A DNA stretch of 64,000 nucleotides from assembly GCA_017405805.1 (NCBI GenBank), contig JAFQZU010000014.1:55114-119113 (forward strand), in the 5' to 3' direction. The position numbers and the translations under genes were made by a program. The notes beneath the pieces were generated by a model that did not search any database, was not told the DNA's origin, and saw only the letters and a list, made by a program, of their open reading frames with translations. The DNA comes from Lachnospiraceae bacterium (GTDB taxonomy: Bacteria; Bacillota; Clostridia; Lachnospirales; Lachnospiraceae). How positions within the stretch are numbered: the first letter of the stretch is position 1; every line of letters begins with the position of its first letter. Positions 1-8,981 of the stretch are shown one piece after another.

Positions 1-83
1 GCCGCAGTGCGGAGACAGTCTTACGGAGACTTCATTCTCTCATTTGATCTTCTCCCCTGCAGGACTCGATTTACGAATGACTG

Positions 84-1262
84 TCAAATCATCATGCGAT
101 AAATATTCATTACGTCTTGCTTGTCAAGTTTGACGAAACCGCTCAGATACCCGGGTCTCCCGTCTCCGTTCACGCAGACGTCCGCCATCTTCTCGATATC
201 CTCTTCTTTCGCCCCCAGCTCCGCAAAGGTCGTCGGCATGCCGATGGACTTGAGGAAGGATTTGAGCGCCTCGATGCCGGCAAGGGCCGTTCTCTCGGGA
301 TGGTAGAAATCCATCTTGCAGCCCCAGACGCGGTTGGCCACCTGGGCAAAGCGCGTGACATCGTTGTGCATGACATATTTGAAGACCGCCGGCATCGTGA
401 CCGCAAGGCCTGCGCCGTGCGCGCAGTCATACTGCGCGGAGAGCTCATGCTCGATGTTGTGGCTGTTCCAGTCCTGCCTGCGTCCGACGCCGCAGGAATT
501 GTTGTGGGCCATCATACCCGCCCACATAATGTTGGCGCGGGCGTCGTAGTTGTTGGGATCCTCGATGACGCGGGGTCCCTCGTGGATCATGGCCATCATC
601 AGGCCCTCGATCATGCGGTCCGTCACTTCCACTTCCTCGGTCGTGGTCAGATAGCGCTCATACAGATGCGCGATGATGTCCGTGATGCCCGCGGCGGTCT
701 GGTGCGGCGGGAGGGTCTGGGTGAGCTCCGGATTCAGGATGGAGAAACGGGGACGCAGCGCCTCGCCGGTCGCGCCTCTCTTGAACATGCCCTCTTCCTT
801 GGTGATGACCGAATCGGGGGAACCTTCACTCCCTGCAGCCGCGATGGTCAGAACGGTGCCCACGGGCAGCGCTTTTTTGATCCTTGCCTTCCCCTCGTAG
901 AAATCCCAGAAATCTCCGTCGTACAGCACGCCGGCAGCAATGGCTTTGGAGGAATCGATGGTGCTTCCGCCGCCGACGGCCAGAATCATGTCAATATTTT
1001 CCTTGCGGCAGATCTCGATCCCTTTGTATACGAGACCGCTCCTGGGGTTGGGCTGGACGCCGCCGAGAAGGACATAGGGGATCTCCTCGTAGTCCAGAGA
1101 TTCTTTGATCCTGTCCAGAAGACCGCTGCGCACGCAGGATCCTCCGCCGTAATGGATCAGGACTTTGGTCCCGCCAAAACGCTTAACATATCTTCCGGTC
1201 TGGTTCTCCTTGCCCTGGCCGAACACGAAATATGTGGGGGCATAAAAAGTAAAATTCTGCAT
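84..1262 (-). CDS. Iron-containing alcohol dehydrogenase (BdhA/YqhD-like)
   Basis: A 392-aa group III alcohol dehydrogenase, expected to reduce aldehydes such as butyraldehyde with NAD(P)H in the cytoplasm. The nucleotide-binding GGGS lies at residues 97-100. The metal ligands are in family positions: D195 and H199 in the TDIIAHLYE stretch, then H268 and H282 fourteen residues apart, as in YqhD/BdhA. The length is normal for the family. The ATG follows a GGAGGAGG ribosome-binding site. It lies 96 bp downstream of the MATE gene on the same strand and probably has its own promoter in that gap. Substrate cannot be read from sequence; a part in cobalamin metabolism is not implied by its position alone. 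Confidence 0.9.
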   Translation of the reverse strand: MQNFTFYAPTYFVFGQGKENQTGRYVKRFGGTKVLIHYGGGSCVRSGLLDRIKESLDYEEIPYVLLGGVQPNPRSGLVYKGIEICRKENIDMILAVGGGSTIDSSKAIAAGVLYDGDFWDFYEGKARIKKALPVGTVLTIAAAGSEGSPDSVITKEEGMFKRGATGEALRPRFSILNPELTQTLPPHQTAAGITDIIAHLYERYLTTTEEVEVTDRMIEGLMMAMIHEGPRVIEDPNNYDARANIMWAGMMAHNNSCGVGRRQDWNSHNIEHELSAQYDCAHGAGLAVTMPAVFKYVMHNDVTRFAQVANRVWGCKMDFYHPERTALAGIEALKSFLKSIGMPTTFAELGAKEEDIEKMADVCVNGDGRPGYLSGFVKLDKQDVMNIYRMMI

Positions 1263-1301
1263 ATTTCCTCCTCCGTTTATTTTTTTGGTATCATCAGCTT
1301 T

Positions 1302-1331
1302 ATTTTACCGCTCCGATCCGCCGTTTGTCCA
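1302..1331 (-). promoter_or_regulatory. Candidate promoter for the alcohol dehydrogenase
   Basis: Read on the minus strand: TGGACA, an 18-nt spacer, then TAAAAT, about 40 bp before the ATG. One -35 mismatch and a slightly long spacer make this only a moderate sigma-A match. Confidence 0.35.
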
Positions 1332-1358
1332 CTTGGAGCAGCGCATTTCCGGGCCGGC

Positions 1359-2741
1359 TCAGACCGTTATATCCCGGATCCAGATCCCCTTGTTCACCAG
1401 ACTGATCCCGATCACCATCTTGATTCCCTCCACGGCCAGAACGACCGCGTACATGGGAATGATCGGAACCGCCGTAAAGTGGGCGAGAAAGAAGGCCGTC
1501 GGGATCGACACCGCCCAGCAGAAGCAGGAGTCGAAGAGGAAGGTGATCATTGTTTTGCCGCCCGAGCGGATGATGAAGTAGGAACTGTTGTTGAAGGCGT
1601 GGACCGGCATGAACAGCGCCGCCGTGATGATCAGGCCGGTGGCCAGCCTGCGGATCTGGTCCGTGGTGTTGTAGATCCTGGGGAAGAGGCCCGAGACCGC
1701 CAGCATAAGTATCGCGGAGATCACGCACAAAAGGACCGAAAACAGCGTCAGCTTCCAGGCCTCTTCCTTCAGCTCCCTGGCGTGGCTCTCTCCCAGCTCT
1801 CCGAGCCTCTGCCCGATGATGATCGCCGTCGCCGAGCCCATGGCGATAAATGCCACGTTGAAGAGGTTCGTGATCGTCTGCGCGATGTTGAAGGCCGAGA
1901 CGACGGACAGTCCTCTCACGCTGTAGCACTGGACGAGGATGGCCTGTCCGCCCGCCCACAGAGCCTCGTTCAAAAGGAGCGGCATCCCCTTCTGAAAGCA
2001 GCTTACAATAAGTTCCGCGGGTGCGTACAGACTTCGGAAGGCGCCCTCGATAAAAGGCGTCCTGGCAGCGTGCCGGCTAGTCCAGACGACGATATAGACG
2101 AGCTCGACAAATCTCGAGAGGACGGTGGCCAGGGCCGCCCCGCGCACGCCCATCGCGGGCGCGCCGAGCTTCCCGTAGATCAGGATGTAGTTGCCCGCGA
2201 GATTGACCGCCACCGCGAGAAAGGACGCCGTCATCGGCGCGACGGTCTCCCCGTGCGAGCGCAGCGTCGTGCCGTAGGCCTGCGTGACGGCAAAAGGAAG
2301 GAAGCCCGCGCACATCATGGACAGATAGGACAGCGCGTACTCCATGGTCGCCGCCGCCGAGCCGCCGCCGCCGTCCTCGTGCAGGTAAAGCGTGATCAGC
2401 TGCGGGCCCGCCGCCATAAAGACGGCGATCCCGGCTGCCGTGAGCAGCACGGAAAGGATCATCTGCAGCCGGAAGGTCCACCGGACGCCCTCGTGATCGC
2501 CCTTGCCGCAGTACTGGGCCGTGAATATGCCGATCCCCGAAAGTCCGCCGAAAATGCACAGATTCCACACAAACAGCAGGGAATTGACGATGGAGACGCC
2601 GGTCATGGGATCCGTCCCGATCCGCCCGACCATGATGTTGTCCAGCATGTTCACGAAGTTGGTGATGAAATTCTGCAGCATGATCGGAAGGGCGATCAGC
2701 ATGGTGTGTTCTATAAATCTTCTGTCAAAATGTATTCTCAA
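1359..2741 (-). CDS. MATE family efflux transporter
   Basis: A 460-aa polytopic membrane protein of the MATE (MatE/NorM/DinF) family, which exports cationic organic compounds using Na+ or H+ gradients. The N-terminus has the family look (GTDPMTGVSIVNSLLF; IMLQNFITNFVNMLDNIMVG), and about twelve hydrophobic segments run in two similar halves. The start is TTG, preceded by AAGGAAA that overlaps the TAA of the CobU/CobC fusion gene; the gap is only 9 bp. It is therefore the last gene tightly linked to the corrinoid operon. A corrinoid-related substrate is possible by context but not shown. Confidence 0.88.
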   Translation of the reverse strand: MRIHFDRRFIEHTMLIALPIMLQNFITNFVNMLDNIMVGRIGTDPMTGVSIVNSLLFVWNLCIFGGLSGIGIFTAQYCGKGDHEGVRWTFRLQMILSVLLTAAGIAVFMAAGPQLITLYLHEDGGGGSAAATMEYALSYLSMMCAGFLPFAVTQAYGTTLRSHGETVAPMTASFLAVAVNLAGNYILIYGKLGAPAMGVRGAALATVLSRFVELVYIVVWTSRHAARTPFIEGAFRSLYAPAELIVSCFQKGMPLLLNEALWAGGQAILVQCYSVRGLSVVSAFNIAQTITNLFNVAFIAMGSATAIIIGQRLGELGESHARELKEEAWKLTLFSVLLCVISAILMLAVSGLFPRIYNTTDQIRRLATGLIITAALFMPVHAFNNSSYFIIRSGGKTMITFLFDSCFCWAVSIPTAFFLAHFTAVPIIPMYAVVLAVEGIKMVIGISLVNKGIWIRDITV

Positions 2742-2750
2742 TGTATTTCC

Positions 2751-4292
2751 TTATCCGAACGGTCTGTAACTGACGGCTCCCGGTCCCGGACCTGCCCCGC
2801 GGATCTTCAGAAGATATCCCTCTCCGCAGCCGGGCTGCCATTCGTACCTGTTTTTGTCTTCCTCCGGGAAAAAATGCCGCATCAAACCGGCGATCGGGCC
2901 GCCGTGGGTCACGATCACGATCCGCTGCGCGGGATCCTCCCGCAGGATCCTGTCAAAGGTCCTGCGCACTCTTTCCTCCATCTGCTCTCCGCTCTCCCCG
3001 CCGGGACAGCGGTTTCTCTCGTTGTCCCCGCAGATCCATCTCCGGTAATCGGGGTCCGGGCAGAGCTCCTCATAGGTCTTCCCCTCAAATCCGCCAAAAT
3101 CCATCTCCCGCAGGCCGGGTTCCCGCCTGTAGGTGCAGGCCGGCCCCGCAAGGATCTCCATCGTCCCGTCCGTGCGCCGCATACCGCTCGTATACAGGCT
3201 CCCCCGGAGCGGTCCGTAAAGCGCCGCTTTGTTTTCGATCTCTTCTCTTCCCTTAGCGCTCAGCGGCTGGTCCGTACTGCCGCAGTACTGCCGCTTCTCG
3301 TTAGCCTCCGTGCGGCCGTGGCGCAGCAGAAGCACTTCGCGCACCCGGACCGGCTGCGCGAGCCTTTGTCCGAAGCCGCAGACGACTCTCGTGACGCCGG
3401 CGCCTTCGCGCGCCAGCCGCTGCAGGTACCGGCCGGTCATCTCTCTCCACTTCCTGTCCAGGGGATCTACGGGCACGATTCCGCAGGTGATGTCTTCGCA
3501 TATGATCACGGCGTCCTCCCTGAAGGAAGCCGGCGGCGCCGGTTCGAGGTCCGCCGCGGCGCAGTGCCGCAGGTAGCGCTCCAGATGCCCGATGCACCTT
3601 GCGTTAAAATCCGGCGTGCCGTTCTCCGAACAGACAAAGATCTCCTCTTTCGAGATCCCGAAGTGCTGCGCGGCGTACTGTGTTTTGCCGGCATGCGCGC
3701 CGCCGACGATGACTTCCATCCCCCCGTTTTCCTCCCTTTCCACCAGCTCGACTTCCTCCGGCAGTGCGCCCTTAAGAAGGACCGCCCCGCCCGCCGAGCA
3801 CTCGACCACTGCGTCAGAAAGCGCAGCCAGATGCCGCTCCGCCGCGGCCAGTCCCTGCCGGTATCCCTCCGTCATCGGGTCATAGCGCAGGGCGTCGCTG
3901 TAAATGCCGTCCGAGACCGCGATAAAATGGCGCACTCTTCCCGAAAAGGTCTCCAGGTCCTTCTTTACCTGCTCCGCCGCGTCCGGCACATAGTGAAAGT
4001 CCGTGCTGCCGAACATGGCGTTGGACAAAAGCGCGGTGACGCTGTCCATCAGATACGTCCCCTCCGGATCGGCCTTGATATTGTCCGAAAGGCCCATCGG
4101 ACACTCCACCGTCTCAAAATCCATACCGCTCCGGTCCTCTATATGCCGCCGGATCCGGCGCCGGTCCTCCCCGTCCCGGGGGACCATGGCGGCCACGTAA
4201 TAGCGCGGCGCGTCCCCTGACAGCGCCAGTGCGAGTTCCTGCGCCAGTGCGGATTTACCGCTTCCGGCGCCGCCTGTGATCAAGATCTTCAC
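2751..4292 (-). CDS. cobU: CobU-CobU-CobC fusion: cobinamide kinase/guanylyltransferase domains plus phosphatase
   Basis: A 513-aa three-part protein for nucleotide-loop assembly of cobalamin. Residues 1-175 are a CobU-like adenosylcobinamide kinase/guanylyltransferase with P-loop GGAGSGKS (7-14). H50 in RIRRHIEDR aligns with the guanylylated His of CobU. Residues 192-312 are a second, shorter CobU-like domain with GGAHAGKT and CEDITCGIVP, resembling the CobU segment NEVGxGIVP. Residues 318-513 are a histidine phosphatase (CobC-like) with RHG at 324-326 and H463 in THGGP. The start is GTG at 4292, overlapping the cbiA stop as GTGA behind an AGAGAGG site. A longer in-frame reading upstream is overlap with cbiA, not protein. 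How kinase and guanylyltransferase work is shared between the two halves is unknown. Confidence 0.88.
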   Translation of the reverse strand: MKILITGGAGSGKSALAQELALALSGDAPRYYVAAMVPRDGEDRRRIRRHIEDRSGMDFETVECPMGLSDNIKADPEGTYLMDSVTALLSNAMFGSTDFHYVPDAAEQVKKDLETFSGRVRHFIAVSDGIYSDALRYDPMTEGYRQGLAAAERHLAALSDAVVECSAGGAVLLKGALPEEVELVEREENGGMEVIVGGAHAGKTQYAAQHFGISKEEIFVCSENGTPDFNARCIGHLERYLRHCAAADLEPAPPASFREDAVIICEDITCGIVPVDPLDRKWREMTGRYLQRLAREGAGVTRVVCGFGQRLAQPVRVREVLLLRHGRTEANEKRQYCGSTDQPLSAKGREEIENKAALYGPLRGSLYTSGMRRTDGTMEILAGPACTYRREPGLREMDFGGFEGKTYEELCPDPDYRRWICGDNERNRCPGGESGEQMEERVRRTFDRILREDPAQRIVIVTHGGPIAGLMRHFFPEEDKNRYEWQPGCGEGYLLKIRGAGPGPGAVSYRPFG

Positions 4293-5776
4293 ATCTGCCT
4301 CTCTTTTCTGTACGCTCTGCACGCCGCGGCAAACTGCTGCGCAAAAACAGGGTCCGACGGGTAGTACAGATGCGGATACCCCGCCATGATCCGTCCGCGC
4401 AAGGCCATGCAGTTCCAGGTCCTGCCGTTCGGTTTTGCGGCGCGGCATACTCTGCCGTTTGCCGTGCTGTCGCTGTAGTGAAACTCATGGCCGCGGATCG
4501 AGTGCCCGGGCTGAAGATAGCCGGCCCCCGCCTCCTGTGCGGGGGTAAATGCCGCGTAGCCGAACCGGACGAGGCGGTCCGTCATAAAGCTCCCGCCCTC
4601 CAGCACGCCCGCCATGGCAAAAGTCCGTCCCTGCGCGTCCTCCAGGGTCTTCTGCAGATACTGGAACCCGCCGCACTCGGCCAGGACCGGCATCCCGCGC
4701 CCGGCAGCAGTGCGGATCGATTCGCGCATACTGACATTGTCTTCCAGTTCCTTCCCCCACAGCTCGGGGTAGCCGCCGCCCAGAAGGAGTCCGTCGGCCC
4801 CGGGAAGCGCCGGGTCCCGCAGGGGCGAGAAAAAGACGATCTCCGCCCCCAGCCCGCGCAGAAGATCCAGGTTGTCCTCGTAATAAAAAGAAAAGGCCTC
4901 GTCCCGCGCCACGGCCAGGACGAACCGGTCCGCCCCGCCCGGGGCAGGGATCCCCGCCGCACGCAGAAGATCGGAAAAATCCGCATCCGGGCCGGCCGGA
5001 AGGGGCGGCGCGGCGTTTGCAATGTCCAGAAGGGCCTGCAGATCCAGCGTCTCCTCCAGCATGTCCGCGGCCAGGTCTATCCGGTTTAAAAAAGCGGGGA
5101 TCTCTGAGGGCTGCACGAGGCCGAGATGACGGCTCTCAAGGCTGATCTTCCCATCCCTGCGCAGGCTCCCCAGGACAGGGATCCCCGATTCCTCCAAAGT
5201 CCATCCGCCGATCATTTCCGCCATGGAGGGCGAAACCTTGTTGAGGATGGCGCCGCGGATCAGCCGCTCCTCTCCATATTCCGAAAAGCCCCGGATCAGG
5301 GCCGCTGCCGACCGGCTCATGCCGCGCGCGTCCGCTGCCAGGATCACCGGCGTCTTCGTCACTTTGGCGAGATGGTAGGAGGAACCCGTCATGCCGGAGG
5401 GGCCCGTCCCGTCGTAATAACCCATGACGCCCTCGATCACGGCGATGCCGTCCGCAGTGCCGCTCCATGCGCCGCGCTCTGCGCCATCCTTCTGCAGCAC
5501 GCCGGCCTCCCTGCACCCCGCCGCCAGGGAGCGCAGCACGCCCTCCTCACCGGCCAGATACAGATCCAGATTGCGGGAAGGCGTGTGCAGAACCTTTCTG
5601 TGAAACATGGGGTCGATATAGTCCGGCCCGCACTTGAAGGCCGCAGCCCTGATCCCCTTCCTCTGCAGGATGCGCAGAAGGGCGCAGGTGATTAGGGTTT
5701 TGCCGCTCCCGCTGGCGGGCGCCGCGATCATGATCCTGGGGAGACGGATCGTCTCCGTTTTGTCCGGTGCCTTCAT
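4289..5776 (-). CDS. cbiA: Cobyrinate a,c-diamide synthase
   Basis: A 495-aa ATP- and glutamine-dependent amidase that converts (cob)yrinate to its a,c-diamide. The N-terminal dethiobiotin-synthetase-like domain has P-loop APASGSGKT (19-27) and a KCGPDYIDP motif. The C-terminal class I glutamine amidotransferase domain has the nucleophile C368 in AECGG and a late FHY segment near the catalytic His. The length is usual for CbiA. The ATG sits 1 bp after the cbiG stop, and its GGAGG site lies inside the cbiG end, so translation is probably coupled. The 3' end overlaps the GTG of the next gene. Confidence 0.95.
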   Translation of the reverse strand: MKAPDKTETIRLPRIMIAAPASGSGKTLITCALLRILQRKGIRAAAFKCGPDYIDPMFHRKVLHTPSRNLDLYLAGEEGVLRSLAAGCREAGVLQKDGAERGAWSGTADGIAVIEGVMGYYDGTGPSGMTGSSYHLAKVTKTPVILAADARGMSRSAAALIRGFSEYGEERLIRGAILNKVSPSMAEMIGGWTLEESGIPVLGSLRRDGKISLESRHLGLVQPSEIPAFLNRIDLAADMLEETLDLQALLDIANAAPPLPAGPDADFSDLLRAAGIPAPGGADRFVLAVARDEAFSFYYEDNLDLLRGLGAEIVFFSPLRDPALPGADGLLLGGGYPELWGKELEDNVSMRESIRTAAGRGMPVLAECGGFQYLQKTLEDAQGRTFAMAGVLEGGSFMTDRLVRFGYAAFTPAQEAGAGYLQPGHSIRGHEFHYSDSTANGRVCRAAKPNGRTWNCMALRGRIMAGYPHLYYPSDPVFAQQFAAACRAYRKERQM

Positions 5777-5777
5777 T

Positions 5778-7145
5778 TTAATCCTCCGTCCCTTCTTCGC
5801 CCCACGAAAGGAACGTTTTTCTGATTCCCACGCAGATGGTCATGCCGTCGCACGCCGTCTTGCCCAGGAGAAACCTGTGTGCGCCCGCAGCCGCCGCCGC
5901 TCTCTCGCACACATTATCCACGCCTACGGCGTTTTGCACGCGTTCTGACGCCGCGTAGACATGGCCTTCCGGCGCCGGCGTCACCTGCAGGGTCTCCGCG
6001 CTGAAGGTCTCAAAAGGCACCCCCAGTTCCCGCGCCAGGGCGCACAGGCCGGGCTCGTCTTTTTTGACGTCAATGGAGGCCAGCGCGCAGACCGCCTCCC
6101 GCCGGATCCCCAGCTGCGAGAGCGTACGGTCCGCAAGATCCAGAAGGGCCGCAGGTTCCTTCCCTTTGCGGCAGCCCATGCCCAGAACGATGCAGGAAGG
6201 GATCAGCTGCAGCGGGGCCGGCTCCTCTCCCGTGTATACGGCGGGCGACAGAAGGATCTCATTCCCGCCGCCGGGCGCTTGTACAGCCCGCAGCTCTGCC
6301 GGCATAGTCCCGGCAAAAACCAGGTCCCCGGCAAAGGCAGCCGGTATGACCAATCTGCCGGTCTTTTCCCGCAAAAGCGCGGCGGTAAAGCCGGCGGCTC
6401 TCTTCAGATCGTCGATGATGAGGCTGTTTCTCTTTGCAAAGACGTCCACGGCGAAGACCCCGTTCACATCCGTCGCCGTCGTCAGGACCGCCTGTCCGCC
6501 CGTGATCTTGGCGATGCGCGCCGCCCACAGGTTGGCGCCTCCCAGGTGACCGGACAGGAGCGGGACCACATACCGCCCCCTCTCGTCGCAGACAAGGACG
6601 GCGGGATCCGTGTCCTTTCCCTGCAGATGGGGTGCGACGGCCCGCACGGCGATTCCGGCCGCCCCGATGAACAGGAGCACGTCCCCGGTCCGGAAATGGG
6701 CCTTTGTCCAGCTTCGGACGCGGCCCTTTCCGTGCGCCGCGCTGACGGGCGTGTTCCCTTCCTCCAGTCCGCCGCGGATCGCTCCGGCCAGTGCCTCTCC
6801 CCCGTCCGTGAAATACAGGATGTGCACGGCCGGCCCCTCTGCCTTGCGAGGCTCCCCGTCACCAGCGGCCCTCTCTGCCTTCCTTCGGCGGTTGGCGTCC
6901 CTGAGCTTCTCCATGATCCACGCGTAATTCTCGCGCCGGTGCGGCACAAGGCACCCCGTGCAGTCCTTGACCCCCGAGGCCGTGAACCGGTAATTTCCGC
7001 CGCAGTCCTCCCCGAGGCCGTAGAGCGGGCAGTAGCAGAACAGGCAGTTGAAGTTTTCCGTATCCTGTGTCGCGTGGCAGGGAAAATACTGACAGCCGCT
7101 GTTCCTGAAAAAAGTGCTGTCCCCGGATCCGCTGTTTCGATCCAT
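5778..7145 (-). CDS. cbiG: Cys-rich small domain fused to CbiG (cobalt-precorrin-5A hydrolase)
   Basis: A 455-aa fusion. Residues 1-85 form a cysteine-rich small domain with C18, C23, C34, C37, C39, C48, C62 and C65, in the pattern CxxCxC then CxxC, probably a metal or Fe-S site. Residues 107-455 are CbiG, which opens the delta-lactone of cobalt-precorrin-5A and releases acetaldehyde. Recognisable CbiG segments are GAAGIAVRAVAP, PLLSGHLGGANLWA and GMGCRKG. The ATG at 7145 has AAGGAG seven bases upstream. The open frame extends further upstream, but those residues are Arg/Gly-rich overlap with cobS. A Cys-rich unit joined to a cobalt-handling enzyme suggests cobalt or redox binding, which is inference. 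Confidence 0.9.
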   Translation of the reverse strand: MDRNSGSGDSTFFRNSGCQYFPCHATQDTENFNCLFCYCPLYGLGEDCGGNYRFTASGVKDCTGCLVPHRRENYAWIMEKLRDANRRRKAERAAGDGEPRKAEGPAVHILYFTDGGEALAGAIRGGLEEGNTPVSAAHGKGRVRSWTKAHFRTGDVLLFIGAAGIAVRAVAPHLQGKDTDPAVLVCDERGRYVVPLLSGHLGGANLWAARIAKITGGQAVLTTATDVNGVFAVDVFAKRNSLIIDDLKRAAGFTAALLREKTGRLVIPAAFAGDLVFAGTMPAELRAVQAPGGGNEILLSPAVYTGEEPAPLQLIPSCIVLGMGCRKGKEPAALLDLADRTLSQLGIRREAVCALASIDVKKDEPGLCALARELGVPFETFSAETLQVTPAPEGHVYAASERVQNAVGVDNVCERAAAAAGAHRFLLGKTACDGMTICVGIRKTFLSWGEEGTED

Positions 7146-7168
7146 TTTGCGCTCCTTTCCGCCCGTCC

Positions 7169-7909
7169 TCAGAGCAGTACGGCGACGGCCGCCGTCACCA
7201 GCTCGCAGACCTGCAGGAACCACCCGGCGAGATCGCCGGTCACCCCGCCGAACATATGCAGTGCCATGTGCCGGTAATAAAGAATGACAAGGACAGCCGC
7301 TGCCGGAACCGCCAGCATCTTCAGGCCGCCTGCCGCTACGATGCATACGGCCGCCGCCGCGCTGACGATCCCCATACAGAGGGCCGCCCCGCCGGGCACG
7401 GGATCCGTCTCCTGCCGCAGCATCCCGTCTCCCCGGGCTTTTGGCAGTGTGAGCGCCGTGAGTGCGCTGAGCCCGCGCGAGAGGACGAAGGTCAGGCACA
7501 GGGGCAGGATGGTCTCCTCAGCCGCCCCCGACCATACGCCCAGCGAGAGTGTGCAGTAGACCAGTCCGCCGATCACGGCAAAAGCGCCCGCGTGCGGGTC
7601 CTTCAGAATCCGCAGTCTCTCCTCCTTTCCCTTCCAGGAGTGCACGGCGTCACAGGTATCCAGAAAGCCGTCCATGTGGATCCCCCCGGACAGAAGGAGG
7701 GGAAGCGCCGACAGGACCGCGCCGGACAGGAGCACGCCCGTGCCCCTTCTGTACAGCACAAAGAAAGCGGCCAGCTGGACCGCACCGATCAGGCCCCCCA
7801 CAAGCGGCAGGAAGCAGATGCAGTATTTCATGGTCTTTTCCGTCCAGGGCCTTTGCGGCACCGGAAGGACCGAGTACATCCCGAAGGCTGCCAAAATGGA
7901 ATCAAGCAT
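7169..7909 (-). CDS. cobS: Cobalamin-5'-phosphate synthase CobS
   Basis: A 246-aa integral membrane enzyme joining adenosyl-GDP-cobinamide to alpha-ribazole (phosphate), the last major step of cobalamin assembly. The family signature is visible as LLSGGIHMDGFLDTCDAVHS, with its acidic metal-binding residues, followed by KDPHAGAFAV. Several hydrophobic helices fill the rest. I chose the ATG at 7909 (MLDSILAAF) because GAGGAGGTG lies about ten bases upstream; a start twelve codons earlier would sit over that site. Its partner CbiB, also a membrane protein, is encoded 22 bp upstream. Confidence 0.93.
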   Translation of the reverse strand: MLDSILAAFGMYSVLPVPQRPWTEKTMKYCICFLPLVGGLIGAVQLAAFFVLYRRGTGVLLSGAVLSALPLLLSGGIHMDGFLDTCDAVHSWKGKEERLRILKDPHAGAFAVIGGLVYCTLSLGVWSGAAEETILPLCLTFVLSRGLSALTALTLPKARGDGMLRQETDPVPGGAALCMGIVSAAAAVCIVAAGGLKMLAVPAAAVLVILYYRHMALHMFGGVTGDLAGWFLQVCELVTAAVAVLL

Positions 7910-7931
7910 ATGTATATCACACCTCCTCGCG

Positions 7932-8981
7932 CTATAGCAAGGCACACAAAATAAGCACCAGGATCCCCGCCGCTGCCGTCACCGCCCCGGTCCGCTCCAT
8001 CAGTCTGACCGCCAGCGTAATATCCTCCGGCCGCACCGGGCGATCGTCCTCCCCGATCGTCTGCTTTTTATGAAGCACGCCAAAATACCATGTATCCCCC
8101 AGGAGCTGCAGATGCAGCGCCCCCGCGCACACACTCTCCGTCTGGGCCGAATTGGGGCTCGGGCTCTTGTCCCGGTCCCGCCGCCAGATGCGGAGCGCCT
8201 CCTTTGCGTCCGGCAGGACAAAGGTCCTGCCGCCGTGGCTGCAGGATCCGTGCGGCGGCAGCAGGCAGGCGAAGATCATGAAAAGCGCCGTCAGCCTGGA
8301 GGGCAGAAAATTCATGAGGTCATCCAGCCTGGCCGCTGCAGTCCCGAAGAACCGGTAGCGGTCATTCACATAACCGAGCATGGAATCCATGGTGTTGGCC
8401 GCCTTGTAGAAAACGCCGCCGGCGCCCCCGAAAAGGATCATCCAAAAGAGCGGGGCCGTCACCCCGTCCGATGTGTTTTCCGCCACTGTCTCCACGGCCG
8501 CCCTTGCAATGCCGGCCGCGTCCAGGCGGTCCGTGTCCCGCCCGACGATCATGGAGACGGCTTTTCTGGCCCCCTCGACATCCCCTTTCAGGAGCGGATC
8601 GCGCACGGCGTACCCCGCCTCCCCGAGACTTCGCATGGCCAGAAGGCGCCCGCACAGAATGCTCTCCGCGAGGATGCCGGCAGGGACGCACAGACGGTAG
8701 AAAAGGGCGAGAAGCAAGAGACTCGCGCCCACACTGACGAGCAGGACAAAGAGCACTGTCAAAAAGCCCGCCGCGCGCTCTCTGGCTTTTGCCGTATGCG
8801 GCGTCCCCCTCCACGGCACGCCGCAGACAGACCGGAAGAGACCCTCGCAGGCGGTGATCAGGCGCCCGATCCCCTGCACCGGATGCCAGAGTCCCGGCGG
8901 ATCGCCGAGGAGGAGATCCACGGCCGCCGCGATCAGGAGCACCCATATTCTTCTCAGCGCAAAACCCGGTGTCACGATCAT
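7932..8981 (-). CDS. cbiB: Adenosylcobinamide-phosphate synthase CbiB
   Basis: A 349-aa membrane protein that attaches the aminopropanol arm (or its phosphate) to adenosylcobyric acid. Typical CbiB motifs are present: DLLLGDPPGLWHPVQ near the N-terminus, VGRDTDRLD, and ETVAENTSDGVTAPLFW. The ATG at 8981 overlaps the stop of the ABC ATPase gene as ATGA, which fixes the start. Within this operon CobD supplies (R)-1-amino-2-propanol phosphate, the substrate of this step. Confidence 0.94.
   Translation of the reverse strand: MIVTPGFALRRIWVLLIAAAVDLLLGDPPGLWHPVQGIGRLITACEGLFRSVCGVPWRGTPHTAKARERAAGFLTVLFVLLVSVGASLLLLALFYRLCVPAGILAESILCGRLLAMRSLGEAGYAVRDPLLKGDVEGARKAVSMIVGRDTDRLDAAGIARAAVETVAENTSDGVTAPLFWMILFGGAGGVFYKAANTMDSMLGYVNDRYRFFGTAAARLDDLMNFLPSRLTALFMIFACLLPPHGSCSHGGRTFVLPDAKEALRIWRRDRDKSPSPNSAQTESVCAGALHLQLLGDTWYFGVLHKKQTIGEDDRPVRPEDITLAVRLMERTGAVTAAAGILVLILCALL

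Noticed and set aside
117-4220. Very long plus-strand open frame (over 1300 codons) opposite the dehydrogenase, MATE and cobU genes
   Set aside because: Its translation is Arg/His/Pro-rich with no domain sense, while the minus strand carries clear families with ribosome-binding sites. It is a shadow of GC-rich codons.
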